The translations under genes and the position numbers were made by a program. Source: Nymphaea colorata (lineage: Eukaryota; Streptophyta; Magnoliopsida; Nymphaeales; Nymphaeaceae). Taken from it: a stretch of DNA of 64,000 bases. The stretch lies in contig NC_045141.1 in the NCBI RefSeq assembly GCF_008831285.2, forward strand, positions 2,606,001 to 2,670,000, read 5' to 3'. Positions 49,701 through 60,600 of the stretch are shown piece after piece; position 1 is the stretch's first letter; each line of letters opens with the position of its first letter. Below the pieces are notes generated by a model. The model had not been told where the DNA came from, did no database searches, and saw nothing but the letters and a program-made list of their open reading frames with translations.

Positions 49701-51570
49701 CAAAGTCCACAACTTGAACATTTTTTGACACTTGAAGTAAGAGGTAAGCTTGATCTTGGAATGAGACTATCTGTGACAAGTTTTTCAATGAAATGTCGAC
49801 CACAGTGTCTTAGCCGACTATGTCACAAATCAGACTCCAAAAATTGGTTAGGGCCCCTTACTTTTGATTGAAAATGGCAAGAACTTGGCACTGATGACGC
49901 ATTATGAGAAAGAGAAAATGTCTTCAATCCTATATCAAAAGTGGATGAATCCTTGGGTAGACATTCCTTGAGGACGTACATATTCCCTTGACGCTCCCCT
50001 CTAGCAAACATTTTCTTCGTTTGGAGGTCCTTGACATAGACAGAAGAAGGTGTGAATTCAATAGAAGAGCTTGTATCATCAATGAGTTTAGAAATGGATA
50101 TGATGTTCTTTTTTATATTGGGAGCAAGAACAACATTGGACAGTGATAGAGACGAGGATGACAATGGAATATGTGCATTTTCAATATGTGTAATGGGATG
50201 AGATTTTCCATCACCTGTTATAATGCAACTTCTACTGTAATGAGGGGATAAGTTAGTCAATTTACCTGTATTTCCTGTCACATGGGTAGCTGCACCTGAT
50301 TCCAAGAACCATTCTCCCTGCTCATTTTGCTTTATAGTCATCTTTGAGAATGCGGTCATCAATAGCTGTTGCATATCTTGAGCGGTGGATTTAGAACTTT
50401 GTCTTCCTTGTTTATAATCATGTCTTACCCCTTTGTTTTTATTTTGAGGATTAAACCAACACTGTGCCTTCATGTGCCCTTTCTTGTTGCACTGAAAACA
50501 AATTGGTATTTTTCTTGAAGTATCCAAAGAAGACATACCTTGGTTATGTGGTGTTGGTAGAATGCCACGACCACCATGGTTGGAGTTTCCATGGCTCTTA
50601 CCAAACTTTACATTCATAGCCAACACATTTTGGGAGTTCCCTTGATCAGTCCTTTCAATGACTCTTTTCATATTCATTTCGTGTTGGAGAAGTTTACCTT
50701 GTAGTTCGTTGAAGGAAGGCAAAACAGGAAGGACCTCAAGAGCTGTAATAAAAGCATGATAATCATGCCCAAGTCTATTCAAGGTTTGCTGCACCTTTTC
50801 CTTATCAGAAATGTTATTCCCTGAGGCAGCAAGTTGGTCTGCGACGGCCTTAATACGCCCCAAATAATCCATGATAGACGTTGAACCTTTGCTCAAATTC
50901 TGAAATTCTTTCTTTAAGTACATAATTCGAGCTTCTGATATTTGGGAAAAGGTATCAGCAAGGGTTTCCCATAATTCTTCTGCAGTACAATCATCAGAAA
51001 CTGAAAGTAACACTTGTTGAGATAAAGTGGACAAAATATACGCAACCAGACTTTGGTCACGTCTCATCCACATAGCATGTTCAGGATTGCTGTCTTCATG
51101 AACAACAATAACTTCTCTTTCCTCATTTTTTATTTCATGTAAAACGGATATTGGTGGAGCCTTTGTTGAACCATCGAGATGTCCAAAGAGGCCTTGACTT
51201 CTTATGAAAGGCATGATTTGCCTTTTCCAAATCAGATAACTCTCATGGTTGAGTTTTTCGGTAATATGGTGAGGAAGAAAACTTGAGGACATGCCTGACA
51301 GCAGAAAGGAATGGTATATAGGTAGAAGATGAGAGGGAAAGAAGACACGATATAACAAGATGTGTCCTTAGGTAAGCAAGAAGAAAAAGGAACAAGAATT
51401 GCGCAAGAGAAAAGTAAATTCAGGATAGAGACAAGATGAGAAAAGAGTTCTAACCAGATCAGACCTGTTTGGGTATTTCGTTTGGTAGAGATAACGTAAC
51501 CTGGCGCTCTGATACCATGATAGAAATCTATCCCCAATATCTGTAACCAGAAAACAGTACTCACGCAGGA

Positions 51571-51625
<55 letters not shown>

Positions 51626-54600
51626 ACAAGAAGAAACTGAGGAGAAGAAGTCGTAGCCAAAATGGTTTGCACGGCCTTTATTTATAATCCCATTTCCAGA
51701 ATTCTAAGAGTCTCCAATCATAGAATCCTAGGAGATTTCACAAGCTCCAAGGACATTAAGTACATCATAGAAACCTAAGAGACTTCACATATTACAAGGA
51801 TATTAACTACAACATAGAATCCTAGGAGATTTCACATATAACAAGGATATTAACTATAACATAGAATCCTAGCCCGAGTTCGAGTCGAGCTCAAGTCGAA
51901 TTTATCGAGCGAGTTCGAGTCGAGCCCGAGTTGGCTCGACTCGTTTTGCAGCCCTACTTCTATTCCTTTAGAATCTACACCAGCTCAATCCCCACAACTT
52001 ACAATTCCAGTTGTTTCTCAGTTCCATGATTCCCCTCTGGTTTACACATGACATGCCTCCTCATCTTTTGATCTTGAGGTAAGTCCCTCTAATGGTGGTG
52101 GTTGTGATGAAAAGTGTGCAGATGAACAAGTAGTCAAAGATGATTTACCTATTGCACTGAGAAAGAACAAACCAATGTTGTAAAACGCATATTGTAAGCC
52201 TATTGGTCGGGCTTTAAGATACGCTGTATCGTAAAATATCGTAACGGTATCGTAAATTTAAAAAAAAAATATTAATAAATCAGAAAAAATTTAAAAAAAT
52301 CGAAAAATTCATAAAAAATCAGAAAAAATTAAAAATAATAAATTATTTATAGAAAACATGTTTGAGATAATGATAGACTTATTATTGCTATAAACTTACA
52401 CGTTCATCATTCATAGACATCAAAATTCATAACAATATCATTCAACAAAGCATAAGCCATAAAGTGATAAAACATTCAAGTGTTCAACAACCATAGATTC
52501 ATAACTCTTAAGCCGTTCGATACATATAAAATGAAAGCACTCTTGACTTGACTCTCATCCATGATTCATCATTCATAGTCTTCATCATCTTCATCTTCAT
52601 TTTCTTCTTCATCTTCTTCTTTATCTTCATCGTCAAGAATTTGAAGATCCTCACCAACATATTCAGCACCAGCAGTAGCAGACTCTCCTTCATCAACAAA
52701 GCCTTCTTCAAGGTTGAAGCATTCAAGATCTTCATCATCAAATATTGTAGTTGGTTCTCTCTCAATCCATGGCTCTAGATCGTCAAAATTTTCCAAGCTG
52801 ATAGGATTGAACTGAGATGTGTGCTTCCTTGCTAATGATTTTTCTAATTCTCTACATTAAATAAGAGAAAACTTGTTAATATATAATTTCATATAAATAT
52901 ATTATACAAAAAATGTAAACATTAAGCTATATGCCTATATTACCTTTGTTTCAACCTCATATTATATCGAACAAAGACAATGTCATTCAACCTTTTATGT
53001 TCGAGCCTATTCCTTTTTTTTGCTATGGATATGTTGGAACACACTCCAGTTCCTTTCGCATCGACTAGCACTGCATGTCTGGCTGAGGACTTTGATTGCA
53101 AAACGTGCTAGGTTTGGACAATCAAACCCATACCTATTCCACCACAAATCTAAACAAAAATATGACAAATCAATGTGAAAGTTTTAAAAGAATCAAATGT
53201 AACAAATGCAAAGTAAATTAAAAATTTCTATGTATTTACCTGGACGCATGGTTGTCCTGGCTCGAATGGTGACAGGTTGTCCCCTGTTCCGAAAACAAGT
53301 ATCATATACATCCAACTCATTGTGCACAACATCTTGTTCTCTAGAATCTGCCACTAACACGTTAATATAATCCAACAAACCACCTAAGACTTCTCTGTCC
53401 TTCTTAAATGTAGGAGAAAATCTAATTGCAGGATTTAGATAGTAAGTTGCTGCATGAAGAGGTTGATGAAGCTGTCCAGTCCACCTTTTATCTATAATCT
53501 TCCATATGGGCATATATAACTTTTTCTTTCCTTTCAAGTTGTCTCGAATTGCCGCTTTTGCTTTATCAATAGATAGTAAGTTGCCTTTCAAGTACCCTAT
53601 TGAAAGTCTATCATCGCTGTCAGCTAACCTGAGAACTTTAACTAATGGAACACAAACCTTCAATAGCTTCACACATGATTCCCAAAATTCGTTATTGAAT
53701 ACAATATCCACAACTAAAGAAGCATTTCTTTTATGAGCATGTGGATATGCAGCCCATTCTTCACTAGCGAACATCTGCCTCAAAGGAGTTCTTTGTTTCA
53801 CCACACTCTCCACAGTCAATACATTTGTGGCAAATCTAGTTTGTGCAGGTCGTATTAATTCAACTCTTTTTGTAAACTTTCTCATCAAACTCAATACATA
53901 TGCATGATTACAGATAAATTTTGTTACCTTTTGACATTGGTCAATGGCTGATTTCATATCATGCATCTCATTAAGATCTTGAAGCATTAGATTAACACAA
54001 TGAGTGGCACATGGACTCCAATAAAATTTTCTATACTTTTGAAATAACAAATCTTCCGCAGCTCTATAATTTGCAGCATTATCTGTAATAAACTGTACAA
54101 TGTTTGCAGGTCCAACTTCTTGTACGACATTATCAAAAACATTGAACAAAGTCTCAGTAGTCTTAGGAACACCAGACAAGTCAAGAGATTTCAAGAACAT
54201 TGTACCTTTAGTGCAATAAACAAGAAAATTTACAAGTGTTCTTGACCTTGTATCAGTCCATCCATCTGACATAATGGAGCAACCTGTTTCCTTCCAACAT
54301 AATTTCAACTCATCGCAATGTTCACTTTGACTATATCCTGAAGAATTTTGCCCCTCAACTGATGATATGATGACATTTTGAATCCGGGGCGTATAGAAAC
54401 AATTGCATCTGCCATGACTTGGAATTGAAAAAAATTAGCTGCATTAAATGGAATACATGCATCATAAAACCATTTCCCTACCATCTTGTGTGCATGATAT
54501 AGCATATCTTTAGATGTCATAGGAGCACGAATCTGCGGCTGACCACCTGGGCTAGTATATGAAGGGAAAAAACTCTTAATAGAACCAACACTAGACCTAC

Positions 54601-57600
54601 CAGTAGGAACTCTACCACTAGGTGGTCGCATACCACACCTGGCCCTAATATCTGCTGTGCCTCTTCTCTTCATGCTCGTTATGCCAGATCGACCTCCTTC
54701 ATACATGATCCATTTTCCTCTACGATCTCTACCTCTTGAGGTCTCCAAATCTGTTCTTAGACTGCTATCATCTTCATCATCACATTCATAAGCTTCTTCC
54801 TTTTCTTCTTCATCTTCCAAAGGCTCATTATAGCCTACATCTGCCTCTTCAATTTCTTTTTGTATCCTCTTTTGACGTAAAGCATGAAGCATATCTAATC
54901 ATTGCTGACGCATAAATGGAGGCAAAAGTTTGTTTGGTCCTCCAACACAAGGAGACGCATCTTTGGAGGTCCCTGCTAAATGGTGTTTCATTCTACTAAT
55001 CCCTCCTGAAAATGTATTCCCACAAAAGCTATATTTGAGTTTCAAGCGGTTATTCTCCTTCACCCTTTCGCACCACTGCCATGTAGGATCCATATCTTTA
55101 AAAAAAAAAAAAACGAAATCCTATGGTAAACTTAATGAAAAACATTCAAAATCTTTCAATCTATGATTGTACGGTAAAAAGTTATGAATATATGGTAAAA
55201 ACATGAGATTTCATACCTTACGAAGAAGAAATGAAGAAAACCCCTTTCCTCCCAACGAAACTCAACCACCCATGCACAAATCGACCCCTTAATCTTCGAT
55301 TTCACGGTCAAAATCAACTTTTTGATGGTGAAAATGGACAATCGCCCTCCTTGACGGCAGTATCCGAGCGTGAGAAATGAAGAACATAGGGTATTTTTCA
55401 AAAAGAAGTCGAATAAGTAGGTCTCGGGCAGGTTTCTGCGAAATCAGCCCGTATCGTACGATATGGGCCTTGTATCGCACGATACGTGCGATACAAGAAC
55501 GATACAACCCCTATTTACAATACGGGGGGTGTATCGTACCGTATTTTCAAAACGGTACGGTACGCATCGTACGATACGGGCTCACATCGTACGATACGGG
55601 CTCGTATCGTACGATACGTACAACACTGGAACAGACACTATTGCACTTTGCATCCTATCTCTCACTATGTTTCTATGGAGAGGCTCGGGCATTACATGCA
55701 AAAGTTTATCTTTGCATTATTTGCCACTTCTATGACAGTAAGTCATCAGTAGGCCCTTCTTGATCCCAAGTGGTAGAAAGCTATGCAAGAAGAGATAGAT
55801 TGCCTAGTTTGTCGAGGCACGTGAGAATTTGTTGATGCCCTGGCTCAAGCAGATGTTATGGACTGCAAGTGGGAGTTTACTATCAAGTATCACTTTGATG
55901 TGATTGTAGAAAGATATAGGGAAGGATTGGTTGCAAATGGCTACATGCAAACATATGAAATAAATTTCTTTGAAACTTTCTCTCTTGTTGCTTGATTAGG
56001 AACTATTAGACTAGTGATACCAGTGCTAGTTCATTATGGGCAGACTTTGACTCAGTTAGACGTGAAGAACACATTTTTATATGGTGATTTGACTGAGACA
56101 GTTTACATGCAACAACCACTTGGGTTTAAGCGACAAGGGGAGTATGACAAGGTGTGTCGGTTGAAGAAGGCAATATAGAAGTTGAAGTCAAGTCCTGAGC
56201 TTGGCTTCATAAGCTGTTTGAACTTTGAAGTAATGTCTGCAGCTGGTTTTCGGAGGTCTCCCTTTGTGAGATATTCTGGAGGTATTGTAGTTATGGTAGT
56301 CTACATTGATGATATTATTTTGGTTGGTGTTATTGAACTAAATATGATGCATACTAAGAACTAAATACTTCTTAAGGCTTGAGGTTGCAAGGAATAACAT
56401 AGTTATGATGTTATATCAAAGAAAGTATATTTGTTGATTTCCTATAGGAGACTGGAATGCTTGGCGCAAAACCTGCCTCTATTTCATGAATCCTAAAGTT
56501 TGCTTGTGTGATGAGCGGTCAGACCCTGTGGATAACAAGTCATATCAGTCATTGATTGGAAAGTTATGACTGTGGCTAGGCATGATGCTGCAGTTTTCGG
56601 ATATAGAAGCAATTTTGCAATCTATTTCAAAACCCTGTTTAACTATATAAAATTAAATAACATGTTGTAATACAATGTGGAATCACACACTAGTTATATT
56701 TATGTGTGCAACTTTGGGGACAACAATTGAGTATCAGTATATAGAATTAATACCTGACGAATTCAAATGGAACCAAGGTAGACAAGAATTATAATACTAG
56801 AAGAAATACTCCTATTGCAACAATTAGGGTTCTACATGGTTGCACAATGTTTAATGGTGTTGCATAGACACTTATACAAAATGTTCCACAAGGTATAAAT
56901 AAAATAAGAGAAAGACTTGACATTTTAAATGTGACAATCTTTTAAAGACACTAGAGCTCCTTGATCTTCAATGGTGCCTCGATCTCCTTCAACGTGTGCG
57001 GCCTTCATTCTCCTTGTCACCACTTCACTCTATGTCACATGGTGCGGGGTGTGGGTGCCAGTGCGGCACATCTCAAAAAATTTGGGTGCGGGAGTATATA
57101 TATATATATATATTATAATAATAATAATAATGTTGTGTGCTTATATATATATTTTTTACTGAAAAGTAAGTTTTTTTCAAAGGTCATTTTGCTTGCTGGG
57201 TGACATTTTAAATTGAATGTGAGTATTGTGTGCATTTTAAGGGACCATGAAAATAGAATGTAATTTATTTTTAAAATTTTAAATTGAATAAAATGAAGCC
57301 TTTTTTTTAAATGTAAGCAGTCTGGTTGAAGGACAGCAGACTAGTCGTCCTTGAAAAAGGACGACCAGTCTACTGAGCCTTTTGCACAACAATCTTTTTC
57401 TGTCTTCCTTTTTAAAGAGAAAGAGAAGGCTGAAAGTTTGGAAGAGAAAAGAGAGAGTGAGGAAATAAAATAAAGTATTTATTTTAAATATGCATAGTCT
57501 AGTCATCCTTTTTAAAGTACAACAGACTGGCCGTCCTTTAAAAAGGACGACTACTGCACCTTTGGCTGCCTTCCTTTTTAAAGAGGGAGAAAATAAAAGT

Positions 57601-60600
57601 TTGAGAAAGAAAGAGAGAGAGGTGGGAAAATAGGAGGGAAATGGAAAAGGGGAGAAGAAATATCGAAAAAAGGGTAAGAAAAAAACATAAAGAAAAGAAA
57701 AGAAAAGGAAAAAGATCAGGTGTAGCTTTGGTGCGTGTCGGAACCAAATCCGTGTCTGCACCCGCACTCCCCCTGCATCATGTCGACATAAGTGCTGAAT
57801 GCATTTTACTGCACCCATGTGACTTAGGCTTCAGTTTCCTCTCGAGTGGGTTGTGAGATGTAGAAAAAAGACTTCAGCTGCACAATCGTGTCAGAAGAAA
57901 AATGGCAACTATATAATGTTTCCCATGTGCAAAAGCAAGACATTTTCCATGTAAGCTCCTTTACGTGTGTGCTAACAGGTTGCTAATACAAAGTGCCAAC
58001 TGGTGTTTAGTATTTTACATTACAAAAGTTGTCTAAACTTGGTTATTTTACCCTTTTGAGCCAAATTTTATGGTTTAAGCATATTTCACTCAATTTGACT
58101 TTGTTTTTGAACAAATTCGAATTTCAGCTCCTTAGACCCAGTACAAGCACAAACACAGAGGTTTCAACATTAAATCTCCTAAAAAATGAATGAAAATATT
58201 ATTAAAATTTAATGCATTTCTTGCATTATCGCTTGTATATCTTATGTAGTAGGAAAACTCACTCAATTTATATAAAAGCCAAGGAAAATACATTGGAATG
58301 CGATGATGATGATTCTTAAATATTTCAAATCTTCTCCTAGAAAAGGATTATTGTTTGCAAAAGAATCACCTCTTGAGGTTGTTGCCTATACTGATGCTGA
58401 TTATGCAGAGTCTGTCTCTGGTAGAAAGTCTACTATGGGATTTTGTTTTTTTGTTGAGGAAACCTTGTCTCTTGGAAAGTAAGAAACAAGGAGTAGTGAC
58501 AAGATCGACTGCTGACTCAAAATATAGGGCCATGGCTGAAAATGCCAAACAGATGGTTTGGATAAAAACTATCCTCTCATGTTTGGGCATTCAAATGCCT
58601 TTTCCAATGAAGATGATATGTTATAACAAGGCTGTTACCTATATTGTATATAATCCTGTGTTTCATGAAATGACAAAACATATAGAGATCGACTGACACT
58701 ATATCAAAGATAGGATTCAAATGGGAAACATTTCAACTATACATGTTTCTTTTGAAGATCAAGTTGCAGATGTCTTTACTAAGCTTTTTCTTATTTCAGA
58801 CTTTTTAAATGTTGTAACAAGTTGACCATGATTAACATATATGTTCCAGCTTGAGGAGTGTTGAGAAGTAATAACTATTAGAAAAAGGGGTTACAGGGTA
58901 AATTAGAAGTGTGCGCGGCAGTTTTTAGTATTTTTTATTTATTTTCTGGACTGTTTATGTAAGCTTCCAGCCGACCTTATGAGGTGATTAGGGAAATCTA
59001 ATGAGGTGTGTGAGCTCTCTCTCTCTCTCTCTCTCTCACGTCTTATTCCTCTCCCTTTCTCTAAAACTAAATTCAACACAACTTATGTAACATAAAATGA
59101 AAACTTAAAAGCAAATACCAATGCTTTTCAATTTTATAGAGCATGCAAAATATTACTATTTCCAAATGCCTACTTGTAAATCTACAATCTCAATTTGACA
59201 AACTTAAATCTTAAAGCAAACTTTAAAATTAATGATCTAATTAAAAGAAAGGGAATAAATTCAGTATACTCGGACCTTTGATGTTAATGTTGTATGCAAT
59301 AAAACTGCCCTCTATTATAATTCTAATAAACAAAAAGTAAAAGTAAGAGGTTAATATACATGAAAACTTAAATTAATTCAATCTGTGGATAAAAAATTAA
59401 CCAGGTCTGCTCTGTATGGCCACTTCATCAATATCTGTGGTTATGGCATTTGTGTTGACGCTTAGGTTGGACTTCTTTACCTTCTAATTATGCAACTTGC
59501 CTAGCTGCAGCATTTATATTTTAGATGTAAGAACGTTTTCACATTCTATTAAGAATATTTTTACTAGTCCTTGGCTCTTTAAGTATATAAGCTTTTTGAT
59601 TCGTTTGCCTTTTAATTGCTACTGAATATTTGATTTTTATGTTCTTTTAATATCTGCATATCTACTCCACAGATATCATTCTTGGTTGCTAGAAATGAGA
59701 GGGAGAGTGCACAAATCTCTTTGCGCCCTAAAGTCTCCTGGGGTGGACCTGGTGTTGGTGGTGTTGTACAAGTCCAGATTTCTGACTTGTGCTCCAATTC
59801 TGGTGATAGGTTTGCTTACTGATCCCAGACTGTGCTTCTTTGTGTAGATTCTTAGGATGTCAATTTCTTTTGATTGATATTGTCTTTTCCATGAACTCAA
59901 CACTGCAGCTTGGTATTGGCAGGTTAGTGGCCGGAGAATCCCTGACGTTGCGTCATGTGGTGCCCGTCTTAGGTGTGCCTGATGCTCTTGTACCTCTTGA
60001 TCTGCCAGTGACTCTTATAAACGTATTGCCTGGGTACTGCTCATTTGATTTGTGGAAAGAATAGCCTTGTAATATCACTGCCAGGTGACCCTACAAATAT
60101 TTTTCCTCCTGGCTGCATGTAATACATAGTTTGTCGTGCAGAGAAACATCAACACTTTGGCTTTCTGTAGATGTAGCTGTTGAACAATCACCTGGTCAAT
60201 ATGAAGGCGAGATCATTATTACTGCCATGAAGTCTGAGTCAGAGTAAGATCCTGCTTTCTTCTTTTTTCTGCATGCGTTCTGAACGATCTTGTGCATATT
60301 TTCTTAGCAAGAAACCTTGTTTTAAACTTTTTGGTTTATAGTCATATTTTCTTTTTCCAATGATAGTCTTACATCAATGCTGACAAAAATTATGGAATTC
60401 CAGCAGAGCATGCAAAACTGATTTGCAGCAAATCCGAAGCGACCTTGTTCATTGTACTTCACTAATGGAACATTTGGAAGCAAAACCAATGGAAGAAGTG
60501 GTGGGTTGCAGTTATGCATTCAATACCGGGTTTTGGTCTCGTGTTCCTTTAATCTTCACCATGTCCTTTTGCTTATAAATAAGTTATTTATGCCTTGCAG

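Larger units (their letters stand above)
46689..51872 (-). mobile_element. copia-B, nearly complete Ty1/copia element
   Basis: Minus-strand element with 5' LTR on the right (51518-51872), primer-binding site (51503-51517), gag through RNase H, polypurine tract (47011-47024) and 3' LTR on the left (46689-47010). The order protease-integrase-reverse transcriptase-RNase H is copia. I count four in-frame stops (near 49820, 48908, 47813 and 47280) and one frameshift (near 49115); otherwise the domains are well preserved. The two LTRs agree near their 3' ends but differ at their 5' ends, and I see no matching 5-bp target duplication. Confidence 0.88.
46608..51956. mobile_element. non-autonomous hAT-type element carrying copia-B
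   Basis: The ends are TAGGGCTGCA and TGCAGCCCTA, perfect inverted repeats over ten bases that stay similar beyond. The flanks are an exact 8-bp target duplication, CTTCTATT (46600-46607 and 51957-51964), the length typical of hAT. The element's own sequence is only the two ends (46608-46688 and 51873-51956), rich in GAGCTCGAG-type words. The middle is copia-B. No transposase of its own. Confidence 0.85.
52173..55628 (-). mobile_element. hAT transposon with degraded transposase (3456 bp)
   Basis: The ends are CAATGTTGTAAAACG on the left, and CAGTGTTGTACGTAT read inward from the right. The flanking 8-bp duplication is GAACAAAC (52165-52172) against GAACAGAC (55629-55636), one mismatch. The subterminal regions carry repeated ATCGTACGAT palindromes, especially at the right. 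The interior encodes a BED-finger, DUF659 and hATC transposase on the minus strand. Confidence 0.9.
46340..59078 (+). mobile_element. copia-A, 5'-truncated Ty1/copia element split by three insertions
   Basis: A plus-strand copia runs through four pieces: 46340-46607, 51957-52172, 55629-56590 and 58261-58850, ending in a 220-bp LTR (58859-59078). The 5' LTR, gag and most of integrase are missing: the element begins inside the late integrase region only about 310 bp after the donor of host exon 2. The LTR has inverted ends TGTTGA and TCAACA. The pieces read in order and rejoin in frame when the two hAT insertions and one target duplication each are removed. It is the oldest layer of the nest within intron 2. 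Confidence 0.85.

Noticed and set aside
55566-55625. Evenly spaced 20-bp repeats resembling a tiny CRISPR array
   Set aside because: Plant nuclear context, no spacers between units, and the position is exactly the subterminal region of a hAT element.
55377-55763. Three overlapping open frames of 88-128 codons at the right end of the hAT
   Set aside because: They come from the palindromic GTATCGTACGATAC repeats, which are open on several frames, and run across the transposon boundary into copia sequence.
57279-57818. 179-codon minus-strand open frame, Phe/Leu/Ser-rich
   Set aside because: Derived from purine-rich tandem repeats on the plus strand; no recognisable domain.
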